DNA of 64,000 nt, taken from assembly GCA_963693285.1 (NCBI GenBank), contig OY848919.1, positions 620,001-684,000 of the forward strand, in the 5' to 3' direction. This DNA comes from Xestospongia muta. Its lineage: Eukaryota; Porifera; Demospongiae; Haplosclerida; Petrosiidae. A program made the position numbers and the translations under genes. Positions within the stretch are counted from its first letter, which is position 1. Each line of letters starts with the position of its first letter. Below the pieces are notes generated by a model. It did no database searches, was not told where the DNA came from, and saw only the letters and a list, made by a program, of their open reading frames with translations. Below, one piece after another: positions 12,229 to 25,800 of this stretch.

Positions 12229-15200
12229 ATGGCTGCGTCAATTCCGTTGAACTATTTCGATCAGTTCTTGAATGGAAAACCAACTGTTCACGAATTATAC
12301 GAACATGTCAGAGTTGGTACTAACTGGTACAAACTTGGTGTACTTCTCAAGTTAGACATCAAAAAGTTAAATGATATCAGATCACTAAATGAAGATAGTG
12401 ATTTCAAATCATTAAAGATGTTTGAATTATGGCTGAGTAGTAAACCTAATGCTACAAGAAGAGAGATTATTGAAACACTAAAGAAAGACGCCATTGGTGA
12501 GAATACTGTTGCTGAAAGATACAGACTAGCTTTACAAGAAAGTAAGTAACCACAAATTATCATTTAATGTATTTTCTTTCATGATCAGTGCAAAAAGAAC
12601 TTCCCAATCAAATATTGCAAAACTTCTCTGAGAGACTCTCACAAGTAACCCTTCCTGTGGAGATGTTATATACGGAGGGAGTCATCTCTGACGAGACATT
12701 TGATGAAGTTCAGAGGTCAAATGTTTCTCCATTGAGAGCACTGTCTGGTACAATATCTGATAATCCTAACCAGTTACGAGCATTTGGAACAATCTTATTA
12801 CGATCAGAAGACACAGTACAAATAGGACAAGAGATACTGAAAGAGTATGGTAAGTTCTTTGTATTTAAAATGAAAAGTAAAATCTTTACTTGTATTTCTG
12901 GACAGATGAAAACTTTCCTCAAATACCTCCACAGTTAATAATGTCAGGTATGTATTACTGGTATAAACAACTTCTCTTTACAAATGTAGCTGGTATACAC
13001 ATTAGGGAGTGATGATGACACTGTTGATTTTATTATACTGATAACAACAAGGGTTAATTGTCAAATGCCTTAGTAGGCCTTAGTTTTGCAATTGTCTTTG
13101 TGTAGGGAGGTGGGTTTAGTCACACTTAGTATGAGACAATTATTTATCATAACCTATAACACATTCAGTCATACAAATACATGTATTTATTCACTTAACA
13201 CTTTGACGACACAAGAATACAAAATGTATCAGAAGAACCTGAAACTGTTGAAGAAGAGAAGAAGTTGATTACAATATGTCTAAAGCAAATTAGACTATAC
13301 AATGACTATAATGTGCAGTACCAAGCTAAAATTTTTATGGATTATGACAAACAGATTGTAGCTGCATTCATAATCTAGATCTTGTACATTCATGTAATCC
13401 AAATATCAAGTAACACTGATTTACTGAAAATCATTGCTCACTATGATGTTGCCTTGTCCCAACTTACCAGAACTGCTAAAATGTGTACAACTAGTACCAG
13501 ACTACATTACATTATTGTCATCATAATTATTGATATGATATCTTTAACTAATAGATACTACACTTACTACCACTGCTCCTCCTCCTCCTCCAAATGTTAC
13601 ATGTCCATTAACAACTACTCAATGTTAGTCTTTTGTATCAATTAATTCATTTATTATTTTACTTCAATCTAGGTGACATAACAGAGCTGTATCTTCCACC
13701 TACTTTTCAATATAACTTTGATAATATGAGAGCAACATTTGGGATGTTTATTGATACAGTCGTGCCTATTATTAAATCTGCTATTATGTTTTCACCTTCT
13801 TCATCACAAGCTACTTCTCCACTGCAGGAAGTACCATCTCCACTAGAAAAACTCAAAAAATATCTTCGAAGATGTTTCCGTGAGCTAAAACCTCAACTTG
13901 ACATTGCTAAGTCTTTTGATGATGTTATGCAAATAGTAGAAGAAAAGTGTACAGTAATCAATGTTGCCTGTTTAGAGGCAATTATCAATTACTACAACAT
14001 TGATGATGCCAAAGTTCACATCACAGCCTACAAATCAGCAGTCGATAAGTTTTGTGAGGAGGTCAAACTCAGTGTGTGTGAAAATGAGAACTTGCTGACA
14101 GGTCCATCCTCTCTTCTCAAATGTGAGACCATTGAGTTTGTTTTGGGATGGAATACAGATGAGCACACACTTAGTGAAATACAAGATCTACTTTGGAAGG
14201 CATTTGGAGGTGTGGCTAAGAAAGTTTTCGTCAAAGAACTAAGAAAGGGCAACTCTATCGTTGTGACCTGCTATGCTCCACAAAATGTAATTGATGTTCT
14301 ACTTGTGAAAGCTGAAAAAAATCTTGATCTACTTAAAAAAATGGGATTACTGAGACTAACGATAGCCTTCCATACTATATGGGATGAACATAGTAGAGAT
14401 AAGGTAAGAGATGAGTAGTACTAGAACTAGACAATATTCTTTATTATATGTGTAGGAGGTGAGAGGTTTGATGAAAGAAGTGAGAGCTCTTGAAGAGAAG
14501 GTTATTTCACAGAGAAAGACAACTACTAAGAAAGATGAGGTCATAATGGAGTTAAGATCTTCTCTTGAAGGTTAGTAATCACTAATATAATATATGTGTT
14601 GTTCTATGATACATGTACTATATACTTTATCATAATACCTAGTTACCAGTATGGAGAGAGAAGGACCACAAGATCAATCATCAACTGACACTTTATCAGG
14701 TACATGTACATTAATTGAGATATAACTATGTACCTAATGTAAACAGAGAAGCTGAAACTATTAGATAGAATGAGTAAGGCAAAGACCTTAGAGATAGAGA
14801 AGTTAACCAGACATAAAGAAGGTGAGCTATAATACTGTTAGTAGTACATACCATATATGGTTATGTTCTATAGTTACTGATAAAGTATTAGTAGAGAAAC
14901 AAGAAGAGATTGAGATACTGCAGAAGAAAATAAAATTTCCGAAGAAAGGTAAAAATTCTTAACATAATAATATATTATAATATACATAACTATGATTGTG
15001 TAAAACCTAACCACACTCTGTTCACATTGAGAATAACTACAGTGGAATCTTAACTATAACAATGACATCAACGTAACTTAGGTATGGTATTGTACTTGCA
15101 ATGAGCCATACTGAAGCTTTTCGTGGTTCTTTGCAGCTGTCTCTTCTTAATATACTTTATTTTTGCTATTAAGGTATTTTTTACAGTTTCTAAACTTTGT

Positions 15201-16043
15201 CCTAAAGCTGGAGAATGCTTGTTCAAGTATTTGTTAATAATATACAAAATATATGTGACATCAGTCATGATGGAATATGAAGAATACCATTCACTTTATA
15301 TGGGATTTCACTAATGCTCTACTTTTTTAATAAAACTGAAATAATTATGTTATTATGACACAATTAATGGCATAGTTAAACTAAAGAATAGTTGATCAAT
15401 CAAATTGTTTAGCTAAATACAATTTATAAAATATGTCCCTACTGTATATATCTTCTATAGAGGAGCTACAATCATTACAAGAGATAATAACATCTCTAAC
15501 TTTACAATCAAGAGAAAAAGAGGAAAGAAATGTTCATTTAACAGAGAACATAAAAGGTATATTAACAACATGTATAGCTCTTTACTTTATCTATTGTAGA
15601 TCTGAGGTCTCGGATATTAGAAGTAAGAGATCTCCTAAAAACTAGTCACCCACAGCTAAGTCAAAAACTTGAGGAACCACTTGATAGCAAACAAGAAGGT
15701 AAGGACACCTGTACATTCTTTATCACTTCATATTTTTCAGACACAGAAACATATGAGCTGGTCGACAAGATGAAAACACTAGAGGACCTCACATCTACTG
15801 TTCAAGAAAGAGAAGGTATTATATAACTACTCAAAATGTACAACATCTTATATTGTGTACTGTGTAGCTACTGACAGACAACAAGAGATTACAAAATTAC
15901 AGGAGATGATTAGTTCACTAACTCAACAATTGACAGAGAAAGATAAAATCATCACTCAGTTAACATCAAAAGATACAGATGAGGAGGACAGTCAACAGGA
16001 ATCATCAGATGATGAAGAACTACCAAGTAAGCTGTCATTATAA
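12229..16043 (+). CDS. Death-domain protein with long coiled-coil tail
   Basis: Multi-exon gene. Exon 1 (12229-12541) encodes a Death-fold domain, residues about 15-100 (TVHELYEHVRV, NWYKLGVLLKLD). Exon 2 (12589-12850) encodes a second helical domain (LPVEMLYTEGVISDETFDEV), which could be CARD-like. Exon 3 is 12906-12947. One or two exons between 12948 and 13672 are uncertain. A large exon 13673-14403 encodes an unrecognised helical region. Short phase-1 exons follow at 14456-14570, 14643-14699, 14747-14821, 14874-14948, 15461-15556, 15600-15698, 15741-15815 and 15868-16043, encoding heptad-rich coiled coil and an acidic tail (QQESSDDEEL). The repeated same-phase small exons suggest growth by exon duplication. 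A role in innate-immune or cell-death signalling is inferred only from the Death domain. Confidence 0.7.
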
Positions 16044-16541
16044 CTATAGTATTTTTTAAAACATGTGATTAAACTACAATATATATATGGTGCAGTATGC
16101 ATTGGCTTGTAGCACACTCCTATAACATATGATAACTCATCAATTTCACATACAACAACTGTATGTGAAATTTATTATATGAAGATACAGGTCTATTTCA
16201 TTAGTTACTTTCATCACTACATCTGTTGTCAATGTTGAGTAAGAATAAGTAATGGATTCATCACTGATGACTCAGTAACAATAAAAAATTCAACTATCAA
16301 ATATATCTCAGTAATCTATAGTTGATCTCTATGATGATCTCTGTCATAATAGTACCTACATATGTACCAATTAATGTAGTCCAAGTTATTGTTTACTTTA
16401 AGATATCTTCAGAGCTTGAGTATAATGTGGAAACTAGGACTTCAAATTCAATACTACACTGTATGATGATTGGGTTAGTATAATTTTAAAAAGTCAATTC
16501 ATAAAATGCAAATAAAGGAGATTCTTGTATCTCAACTATTT

Positions 16542-16574
<33 letters not shown>

Positions 16575-18516
16575 CTAGTATATATAAAATTATATATATA
16601 TATATATATATTTACTAGTATAGTTGTATATGATCTACCATTAATTGACACAACCAATAAAATAACAATAAGTCACATGATCACTAGAGATCAAGAAGTA
16701 CACAACAAACACATTATCAAATAATACAGGAATAGTTACTCTTGATATCAGTACCTAGGACTACCACTGACATTATTCACTCACATAAGGAAAGTACCAG
16801 TATTATGCTTTATAGTCATGAATATTATTATCATGTACTGATAAATGTATAGTACATGTAATGTATTGAATATAGTGGAAATATTGGAGAGAATAAAATT
16901 TAAAGCTTACAATGTATTATGTTAAAATAAGTGTGGCATCAAAGTTGTAGAATTTCAAGAATCACCAACATATATGTCTACATGTACTATCATGTATGAT
17001 ATAAATAAAAAAAATTGAGAAAAGACTAACTACCAGAAGAATAGTAATCTTGAGCTGATATGAAAATACTGTACTGACATATGTGAGTTAGCTGGTGTTC
17101 GATTCATTAGCTGAGATAAAGAAATGATGTCATTATTATTACACACATGTTCCAACTTCAATGTTTCAATTGATAGGATATTTTCAAATAGTTGTTTCAA
17201 AAATATTGAAGTACATTATCAATGACATAACTTACATTATGATATCATATCACAACACTACATTTAATGTTTTATTACATCATGACATTTTTAAAGTAAA
17301 AGAGAAATGTCAATCAGTTGATATAAACACACAAAAGACAAATCAAACAAAAACTCTGTTACCAGACATCATGATGATTCATGCTTGAGTGTTGCTTCTT
17401 AATTGTGTGATATGATTGAGTCATCATCACTGATGGCTATCTGACAGTCACATGTCCATATATTTCTACCTGCAGTGTTATATGTACCATTTTCTCTCTC
17501 ATATACTATTCACTAGTGGTATCAATAAGTACTGTGTATTGTGGACAAAGAAACATGAAAAACTTTGATATGGCTCACAAAAAACTTTGCAATTACAATG
17601 CCACACTAAAATTAGGTTGATGATGTGTCATTATTGGAATTCCACTAAACCACAGTCATTTTCAACATGAACAGAACATAGTACATAAATACTATGTAGT
17701 CTGGAAACCCAATCAAATAGGTGGGCAGTCTCATGTAGCTAGCCACTCCCCTCTCTCAATAGCTATATTTATGGAGTCCTCAATGTCTGTGCGTAACAAT
17801 ATTTATGAGTCGTTCTTTAAGTATTAGTACTTTATAGTCTTTGGGAGTATTCTATTAAAATACTCAGAACTAAGAACTGGTACTATTGAATTGACACTAC
17901 ACTAAACAATATAATTGTTATTCAATATAGTTTTATAAAGGTACTGATGTGTATGTATTATAAATGACACAACATTTTGAGTCATGTCACAACACTACAT
18001 CATGACATTTGTAAAGTACCAGGACTATACTCACATATTGGACTAGCAATGATACTGACTTTATTAAGTTAGATAGAGTTAATAAATATTAATTTGCAAA
18101 AAGAAAAGTCTACCAAAGTTCATGAAATATATTATAAACACACAACAGACAAGACATGAACTTTGTTTATCTGTTACATAATGAGTGTTGTTTGTGATGT
18201 ACTAGTCATCCTATAGCTACCTGCCAGGTATTCTGTGCTGGTCTCAGTAGCTTTGTATGATATTGACATCCTCATCCTGGCTCAGATCATTGAGTGATAA
18301 TATATCAACAACAATTTAGCCTTCAAACTAATACAGTAAATTATTGGTATAACAGTTCAGTACCCTGTGTGCCTGTCTCAGTAGATATTGACGTCCCCAT
18401 TCCTGGCTTAGATCATAATACAGTAAATTATTAGTATAACACTCAGTAAATTTAAGTCCGTTTTGTAGAATCCGTTCATCTCCGTACATCATTGCTATAG
18501 TAACCTAACACTAGTA
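16044..18516. other. intergenic region, arm of the inverted duplication
   Basis: No gene seen. An AT dinucleotide run lies at 16546-16612. The whole stretch is matched in reverse orientation by 60671-63154. From 17775 it also matches 167-915. Short open frames here (for example 17161-17388) are conserved only as DNA and have no start or splice context. Confidence 0.6.
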
Positions 18517-19189
18517 ATGGCGTCGTCTTCTTCGTTAGGCCTTGACAATCGTAGTTGAGCATGTTAGAGTGTGTGTATAGCTATTGTTGTGTGTGTAAAA
18601 TATTATATAGTAACTATGTTTTATTATAGGAGACACTGGAAGTGTTAAGTGGACTAATGATAGAGTTATACTTACTTCATCTACTGTGGCGGAATGTAAA
18701 GAAGTGATACGTCAATTAAAGAGACGACAACACACAACATGGAGGATTGCACTCAACTCATTATCTCCTCAAAGTTTACTTACAGTATTAACTGATATTA
18801 ATGGATGTAAAGTGTGGGGACTTGATATAGAGAACACTCCTTTTGATAGTAACTGTGTCAGTCAACTATCTCAAGTACTAACTTATAACCAAACAATGGA
18901 GGTACTATATCTTGACTCCTCACCTCTCGTACCAGATACTTACCACTTATTAACAACTGCTGTAGTTGGTAATAAAATAATCAAGAGATTATACTTGGTG
19001 GGTGACAATAACATTACTGATAAAGACATACCACATTTCTCTAATCTCATTATTAACACTAAAACATTAGAAGTACTATATCTCTCTGGCTGTCCTAAAA
19101 TTACTAAATTTGGTAAACAACAATTACAAAATGTTTGTGTTAACAATAATAGTTTGAGAGTGTACTTTGATTTCGAAATACTCCGTTAA
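18517..19189 (+). CDS. small leucine-rich-repeat protein, copy B
   Basis: Same two-exon layout as copy A: exon 1 18517-18550, intron 18551-18629, exon 2 18630-19189, 197 aa. The intron is identical to that of copies A and C. By eye about 27 of the 167 residues encoded after the GTG at 18686 differ from copy A, mostly at the variable positions of the LxxLxL strands (RLYLVGD against ELELWYD; LDIENTP against LYIMNTP), with about three silent changes. Neither stop nor frameshift is seen. Function unknown; likely ligand binding by analogy with other LRR families. Confidence 0.8.
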
Positions 19190-19860
19190 TTATTAGTTAT
19201 TTTTGTACTATTGCTGATATCTTTTTCTTAAAAATAAATTATTTCAAATTCAAATAAGTCAATTATTAGTTAAATACTTTAGTTTCCAGTTCTTTGTCTT
19301 CTAACAAAGTTAACAATTTTTATAATTCACTTCTTCTCTAGAAAAACTCAACTTCTCTACTTGACAATTGACCACGCCTACATTAATTAATAATAAAAGC
19401 TTCAATATTGTTATTTCTAATATTTACAAATACAATTATAACAAACAAACTAGACTAAATTCTACATTAATAGGCCTCTAGTTAGTAGCTATATAAAATT
19501 AAATATTATCGCTACGTCTAATACCACTAATTACTACCGCTAATAAAAAATCCATTAATTAAAGCCAATTAATTTGTCAAATCATCTAAAAACTTATTTC
19601 CTACAGACACAGTTCACTTAACAAATTAATATTATATTTAATAACACGTTCTATTTAATAATACACTCACTTTTAACAATTCCATGAAAGTACTGATCCA
19701 TACAACATCAGACGATTTCTTGATAACATTACAACTATTAACTTACTACTAAACAAACTTTGTTTCTATTAACAGTAGTAGACTGTATCTAGTAGTTAGC
19801 AGTTTTGCTAGTTAGTTATCTTCTATCATTAGTAGTTTCTAGTAAAGAAGGCTTAAAGCA

Positions 19861-20243
19861 GTAAAGGCTTAAGTAGCAAACTTTTCTCACCGACAGCTGC
19901 TGGCTTCTACAGCTGCTACTTTATTGGGTGTGGTATGTAACTATGGAAAAATGCAAACCAGCGAGTAAACATGGCGGTATATTAGAGTGTTGTTGTCTTG
20001 TCTTTTATTATTAAAACAGACTACAGACTGAAGGAAGAGGAGGAGACAAAGAAATATTATCATGTCAAAATTTCATATGATGTCTTTTCTAATCAGGTAA
20101 TAATGAAAACTATTAGTTACAGGTAGCTATCATTAACAGTGGAACATTTTCATTCTCCAGTTAGTTGAGAAATGCTACTTGATATCCTATGACCTGTGAA
20201 CTGATACTTACTGAAACATAACAACAATTGTGTCTTTCTCCCT
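19861..20243. mobile_element. about 380-bp block, possible non-autonomous element
   Basis: Present here and in inverted copy C (58960-59335) but missing from copy A, where the flanks are joined near 2269. One end, GACAGCTGCTGGCTTCTAC plus the nearby GCAAACTTTTCTCACC, recurs away from the blocks at 42652-42712. That supports a dispersed repeat rather than a simple deletion in A. No coding capacity and no clear terminal inverted repeat are seen. The alternative is a deletion in A. Confidence 0.4.
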
Positions 20244-20529
20244 CAGAGATCCAGTCAGCTTGAGCTCTAGTGAGTTGTTCAGATATAACATAATGAAGAT
20301 TTCATTATATTGTCTACAAACATGACCTAGTTACAACATCAATCAAAGTCTATAACATGTTTTCTCTTGACTAAATGTAAGTTTGTCCTTCTAATATCAC
20401 TTTGACATATATCTACATTATGTAGCTTTTCAAGTGATGTCAAGTAGTTGATGATCTAGAACAAGTGTATATAGTCTCTCTCTTAAACATAAAACAGACA
20501 CACTTCAATATCATATAAAATAAATGTAG

Positions 20530-20582
20530 GTCTTTATATACCAGCACTGACTATTGGATTAAATCAAGTACTAGGTCCATAT
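20530..20582 (+). pseudogene. TUBGCP4: TUBGCP4 exon fragment, block B
   Basis: Same truncated exon as at 2557-2609, reading LYIPALTIGLNQVLGPY, with homology to the complete exon (58582-58664) ending at the same base. This shows that the A and B blocks share one ancestral breakpoint. Confidence 0.6.
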
Positions 20583-21668
20583 TGTCATTTTTATTATTTT
20601 ATTCTATTGTTGTGTACAACATTTGAGTGCAATAAATAAATTATATCATGTAAAATCTAGCTCATCTCTAATCACTTTTAAATCTAAAGTAAATATACTT
20701 CTTTACTAACCATCAACTCACCATCACTTATCACACTAATACCTATCATATGCTATCAGTCACTTATTTTATCTCTGTGTTATTAATGATACTATATCCT
20801 GTACTTTAATACCTTAATTATGTTTTATTAATTATCGTTCTATTCACTTTGTGCCCTTTAAACTAATAGTGGCTATTGGGCATTCATTTTGTCAATAAAT
20901 AAATTAATAAATAAATAAAAATTAACAACTAGTTACTCCTTGTAAGTCCATAGCTTCTGACAACTTCCCAATATTTAAACATAACTAACAATTATTAGGT
21001 AGTTTTAATAATTCAGTTACTGCTCATTATTAAGTGGTCACTTCCTGTTAAGTATACATGTATACATATAAAATAAACATAATATATATAATATTTATGG
21101 AGAAGCTCTTTAGATCTTTTTTATTGTTTTCATAAAATTTGATGAAAGTGATAAAATCTCTAACCAGTCTGTTAATCCATTGACTATTTCATTGATCCAT
21201 TCCATTCCATTCATCCATATACTGTATTATATAATCTCTATCTACCTAGTACCACACACATCAGACATTTGATGATCACTGATCTCCAAAAATGACAAAT
21301 ACTTGAGGCACTAAATTTTACTAGTTAAATATCTGACAATTATGTTGTTTTGTTCTCTTATTTATATTATCTTTATTGTATTATTGTTGTGTACAAATAT
21401 ACTCCTAATAAAATAGTATATTATAATACTGACAATTGTAATGTTTGTCAGCTACAGAAGAGAAATACCTCAATCTCCTTCAATATCACATCAAATAGAC
21501 ACTAGAACAAGAGTTATATATATTATAATAATAATAAAGATTATAAAAATATTGATATATTAATGAGTCGTTTTCAACATAGGAGGAGCTGAAGTAGATA
21601 ACAGTTCATGTACTAATTCTAGTAAAATAAAAGGAAATAAACAACAGCTACTTCTGTAAATATCTGAG

Positions 21669-22833
21669 TTACTTACTAGCACTTTGTGATTTGAGACCCT
21701 CTTGTTCACGGGCAATTACCTCTTCAACTCCCTACAATAATACAGTTATGATCTCTCTCTCTCTCTCTCTCTCAGTGTTCATTATAACACAGTGTGGTTG
21801 TCTTGTAGTGATCTCATAAACTTAAAAGTTACCCCGGCCTCTCTTCATTCACTCAATGTACCTTTGATTCTGGTGCTGGTGAGGGTGACAAAGATGGACC
21901 AGGAGGAGAAGAAAGATGAGACGTCGGAGAAGAGTGAGGTAATGATGATGTAATAGCAGTACGTAGTCTATTCAATTGTTCCTGTATATCTTGTCTAATA
22001 TAACAATTAATTTTGTTATATCAAAGATTTTATGATAACTTACTTTTGTAATTTCTCTGCTGTTTGTTCAGCTATAAGTAATTGTATTCTTTCATTTTTA
22101 ACAGCAACTTCACCTTGTAACTTCTTGATCTGTTCTCTCTGTAACATACTAAACAAACCTCATATCATTTATAATACAGTCATATTATTACTGATCATTC
22201 TCTAGTCTAGTTAACTGGTGTTTTAAATGTTGTATCTCCGTCTCTCTCTCTTGACCAGATACTTGAGCTAGAAATTCCTATATCATTATAGTATTAATAT
22301 ATAATATTGTTATAATGGAGACCTTCTTTCTTCCTTGAGATAACAGGTTTTCTAAACTATCTACATGTCTTTGTTTATCAGTGTACTAAAATGGAGAGAG
22401 AGAGAGAGGATATCATCATCTTACTAGTTGACAAATCATATCTGGTGTTAATGTTGTTATCTCTTCTCTTACTTGTTGTTTAAGCAGATCTCTCTCAGTC
22501 AAGATGTCAGCTAGTTCTTGTTGTCTCTGTTCTTGTGTAACAGACAATGATGCTAGTTGACGTGTAAGGGACTCTTTAGTATGTTCTAATTGGACACACA
22601 GTTCTCTCACAGCTGTCAAATCACCCAGTAATGCTTTCTATAATAAAAGAGACAGAAATAAACAAAATATATTATTACATAACATGTACAATATTAAGGA
22701 GTGTTATGACTTTATTATGTAATGAAATGGAGGAATGAATAGATGGATAATGGATAGATAGATGGATGGATGGATAGATATTGATAGATGGATGGATGGA
22801 CTGATAGATATGATATAGATAGATGCATACACA

Positions 22834-22864
<31 letters not shown>

Positions 22865-25800
22865 TGTGTGTGTGTGTCTACAGTTACCTTCTCTTCTTGT
22901 TCCTGTCGTACAGTTTGTTCCATTTTTGAGAGTGAATGAGTCAAATTTGATAGTTGTAGTTCATAAGATTGTAATGTAGTGATATGCTACAATACATTAT
23001 ATAATATATTATATTATAATAATGGGAGTACCTGCTCTATCTCACTAGTATATTGGTGACATAGTTGTTGTAAATGATCTCTCTCCTGTTGTAGTGTAGT
23101 CATTTCAAGTTCAAATGAACTTTGTTGATCTTTAGTTTGTTGTATAGTACAGTCTAATCTCTCTGCCTCCTTTGTGAGTACACGATAAGACTCTAACAAC
23201 CCCTCCCTCTCTTGATCCTATTGACAAAGAAATAGTTGTTAAACAGCTATCCTATACCAGTATTATCAGAACCTCTCATAATGGACACTGAATTAAGACT
23301 ATCCGCTGTAAAGATACTGACACTCCAATGTCCTCTGTACTATATTGAGGACATCTCTATACTAAGGATATTATCTTGTTCTAAAGTGTCCATTATACAG
23401 AGGTTACTTCAAACTGTTTTTAATATAGAGTTATTTCACTGTAATACAACAGTCCTTACCTTAATAGTTAACTGTTCTTCCAAGTTTACAAGACGTTGGG
23501 TATAACCCTCAATTTTCTTTGCTAATTGATCTCTTTCTTCGACAACTTTACGAAGTTCTCCATGGATAGCTTGGTTCTCAGTTGTCATGGTAACTAAGTC
23601 CTGTTTCAATTGACTAACTTGATGTTCCAGTCCACGTTGATCAAGACCTATCTTGTCTCTGTCATTCTCAACTCTTAACAGTTGCTGTCGTAAACTATTG
23701 ATTTCTTTATCTTTAGCAGTAACTTGATTTTGAACATCAGTTTCTATTGATTTCAAACGTGTGACATTAACTTCTAATTGACTACCTTCATTAATCTATA
23801 ATAGAACAATATATAATATTAATAACTAGTACATAATATTAATAAATTAATAACTAGTACATAATGTTAATAAGTTAATAAGTACTAATAAAGACATTGT
23901 ATTATTATCAGATCAACTATCATAAACTCAACTATTATTTCCTTTAAAACAATACCACAAATTCTACCTGTTAAATCACTTTAGAACTACCAAGATTCAA
24001 TATTTAAAAGTCTTAAGATTTTATTATTTTTATTATTTTTAATAATTTTATCATTTGTTCTATATAGACTTACTTTATGTTGTAGTTCAGTCTTTAGTTG
24101 AGCTATCACTTCATCTTTAGTATCACATTGTCCTCTTAAAGTGTCATGTTCCTGATCTAGTAGAGTGAGTGTCTGTGTAACTTCATCTATCTTCTCATCT
24201 TTTCTTTTTATTTCTTCTTCTAATTGAGAGATTTGTGATTGTAAGCGAGTTGTGTCAACTTTTGTCACTTCTGACACTGACATCTGTGGTGTGTGTGTGT
24301 GAGTAAAATGTGGAGAGGAGGGAGGAGTTATAGTGTTCAGAATTCATAATGAGTATAAAAAATGACATAAATTCTTTGTTTAATGGACCTGTGGAAGTGT
24401 ACTCGATTTAGACGTCGTATAATACACTAAAGTATTAGTATGGGACTAGAACAAGTGTCCTCAATATAGAGGTCGTATAATACGCTAAAGTATTAGTATA
24501 GGACTAGAACAAGTGTCCTCAATATAGAGGTCGTATAATACGCTAAAGTATTAGTATGGGACTAGAACAAGTGTCCTCAATATAGAGGTCGTATAATACG
24601 CTAAAGTATTAGTATGGGACTAGAACAAGTGTCCTCAATATAGAGGTTGTATAATACGCTAAAGTATTAGTATGGGACTAGAACAAGTGTCCTCAATATA
24701 GAGGTCGTATAATACGCTAAAGTATTAGTATGGGACTAGAACAAGTGTCCTCAATATAGAGGTCGTATAATACGCTAAAGTATTAGTATGGGACTAGAAC
24801 AAGTGTCCTCAATATAGAGGTCGTATAATACGCTAAAGTATTAGTATGGGACTAGAACAAGTGTCCTCAATATAGAGGTCGTATAATACGCTAAAGTATT
24901 AGTATGGGACTAGAACAAGTGTCCTCAATATAGAGGTCGTATAATACGCTAAAGTATTAGTATGGGACTAGAACAAGTGTCCTCAATATAGAGGTCGTAT
25001 AATACGCTAAAGTATTAGTATGGGACTAGAACAAGTGTCCTCAATATAGAGGTCGTATAATACGCTAAAGTATTAGTATGGGACTAGAACAAGTGTCCTC
25101 AATATAGAGGTCGTATAATACGCTAAAGTATTAGTATGGGACTAGAACAAGTGTCCTCAATATAGAGGTCGTATAATACGCTAAAGTATTAGTATGGGAC
25201 TAGAACAAGTGTCCTCAATATAGAGGTCGTATAATACGCTAAAGTATTAGTATGGGACTAGAACAAGTGTCCCCAATATAGAGGTTGTATAATACACTAA
25301 AGTATTAGTATAGAACAAGTGTCCTCAATATAGAGGTTGTCATAGACTATACTGACATACCTGTTGTTTTAATTGTCTTTGTTGTTCTTGTCTAGTTCTC
25401 TCATTTGCTTCAAGTAAATTTTGTACTTGTTTTAATTTTGTACGTAATTGTTTACCCTCTGTTTGTGTAGATAATAAAGTAGTTGTTGATTGTGTTAGTT
25501 CCTCTTCAAGACTATGAACAGCATTTCTTAATGTGTCTGAGTGTTGTTTTAAATCATCACGTTCTTGTGTTAACTAATGAAAGAAAAATACAATATCTGC
25601 TAGTCCATCAATCCATCTAACATTAAACCATCTGTCCATTCATCTATCTATCTGTCCATCCATCTATCAATTTATCTGTCCATTGATCACTAACTTCTTC
25701 AATCTTTAACAGTAACTCCTTCATTTCCTGTTCTTCCTCAACTTCCTCTTTCTCTCTTCCTTCTCTCATAACTTGTAGTCTCTCTCGTAGACTCTCACAC

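Larger units (their letters stand above)
19190..21668. other. intergenic DNA of block B
   Basis: Non-coding, closely matching 1589-3801. The part up to 20582 also matches 58604-59997 in reverse. It contains the 380-bp block and the TUBGCP4 fragment described separately. Nothing else is recognised. Confidence 0.6.

Noticed and set aside
15123..15314. Hydrophobic 63-codon frame (FLIYFIFAIKVFF)
   Set aside because: It lies in an intron of the Death-domain gene; AT-rich DNA readily gives such membrane-like frames.
16506..16724. 72-codon frame with YIYIYI runs
   Set aside because: Translation of an AT dinucleotide repeat.
17161..17388. Frame conserved in both inverted arms (also 61825-62049)
   Set aside because: Conservation reflects recent duplication of the whole arm; no start context, splice signals or domain.
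23236..23505. 89-codon + strand frame between CEP135 exons
   Set aside because: It spans an intron and the edge of a CEP135 exon, lacks homology, and copy A has frame breaks there.
24397..25340. Regular 58-bp array considered as a CRISPR-like array
   Set aside because: There are no unique spacers: the entire unit repeats, and the context is a eukaryotic intron. It is a minisatellite.
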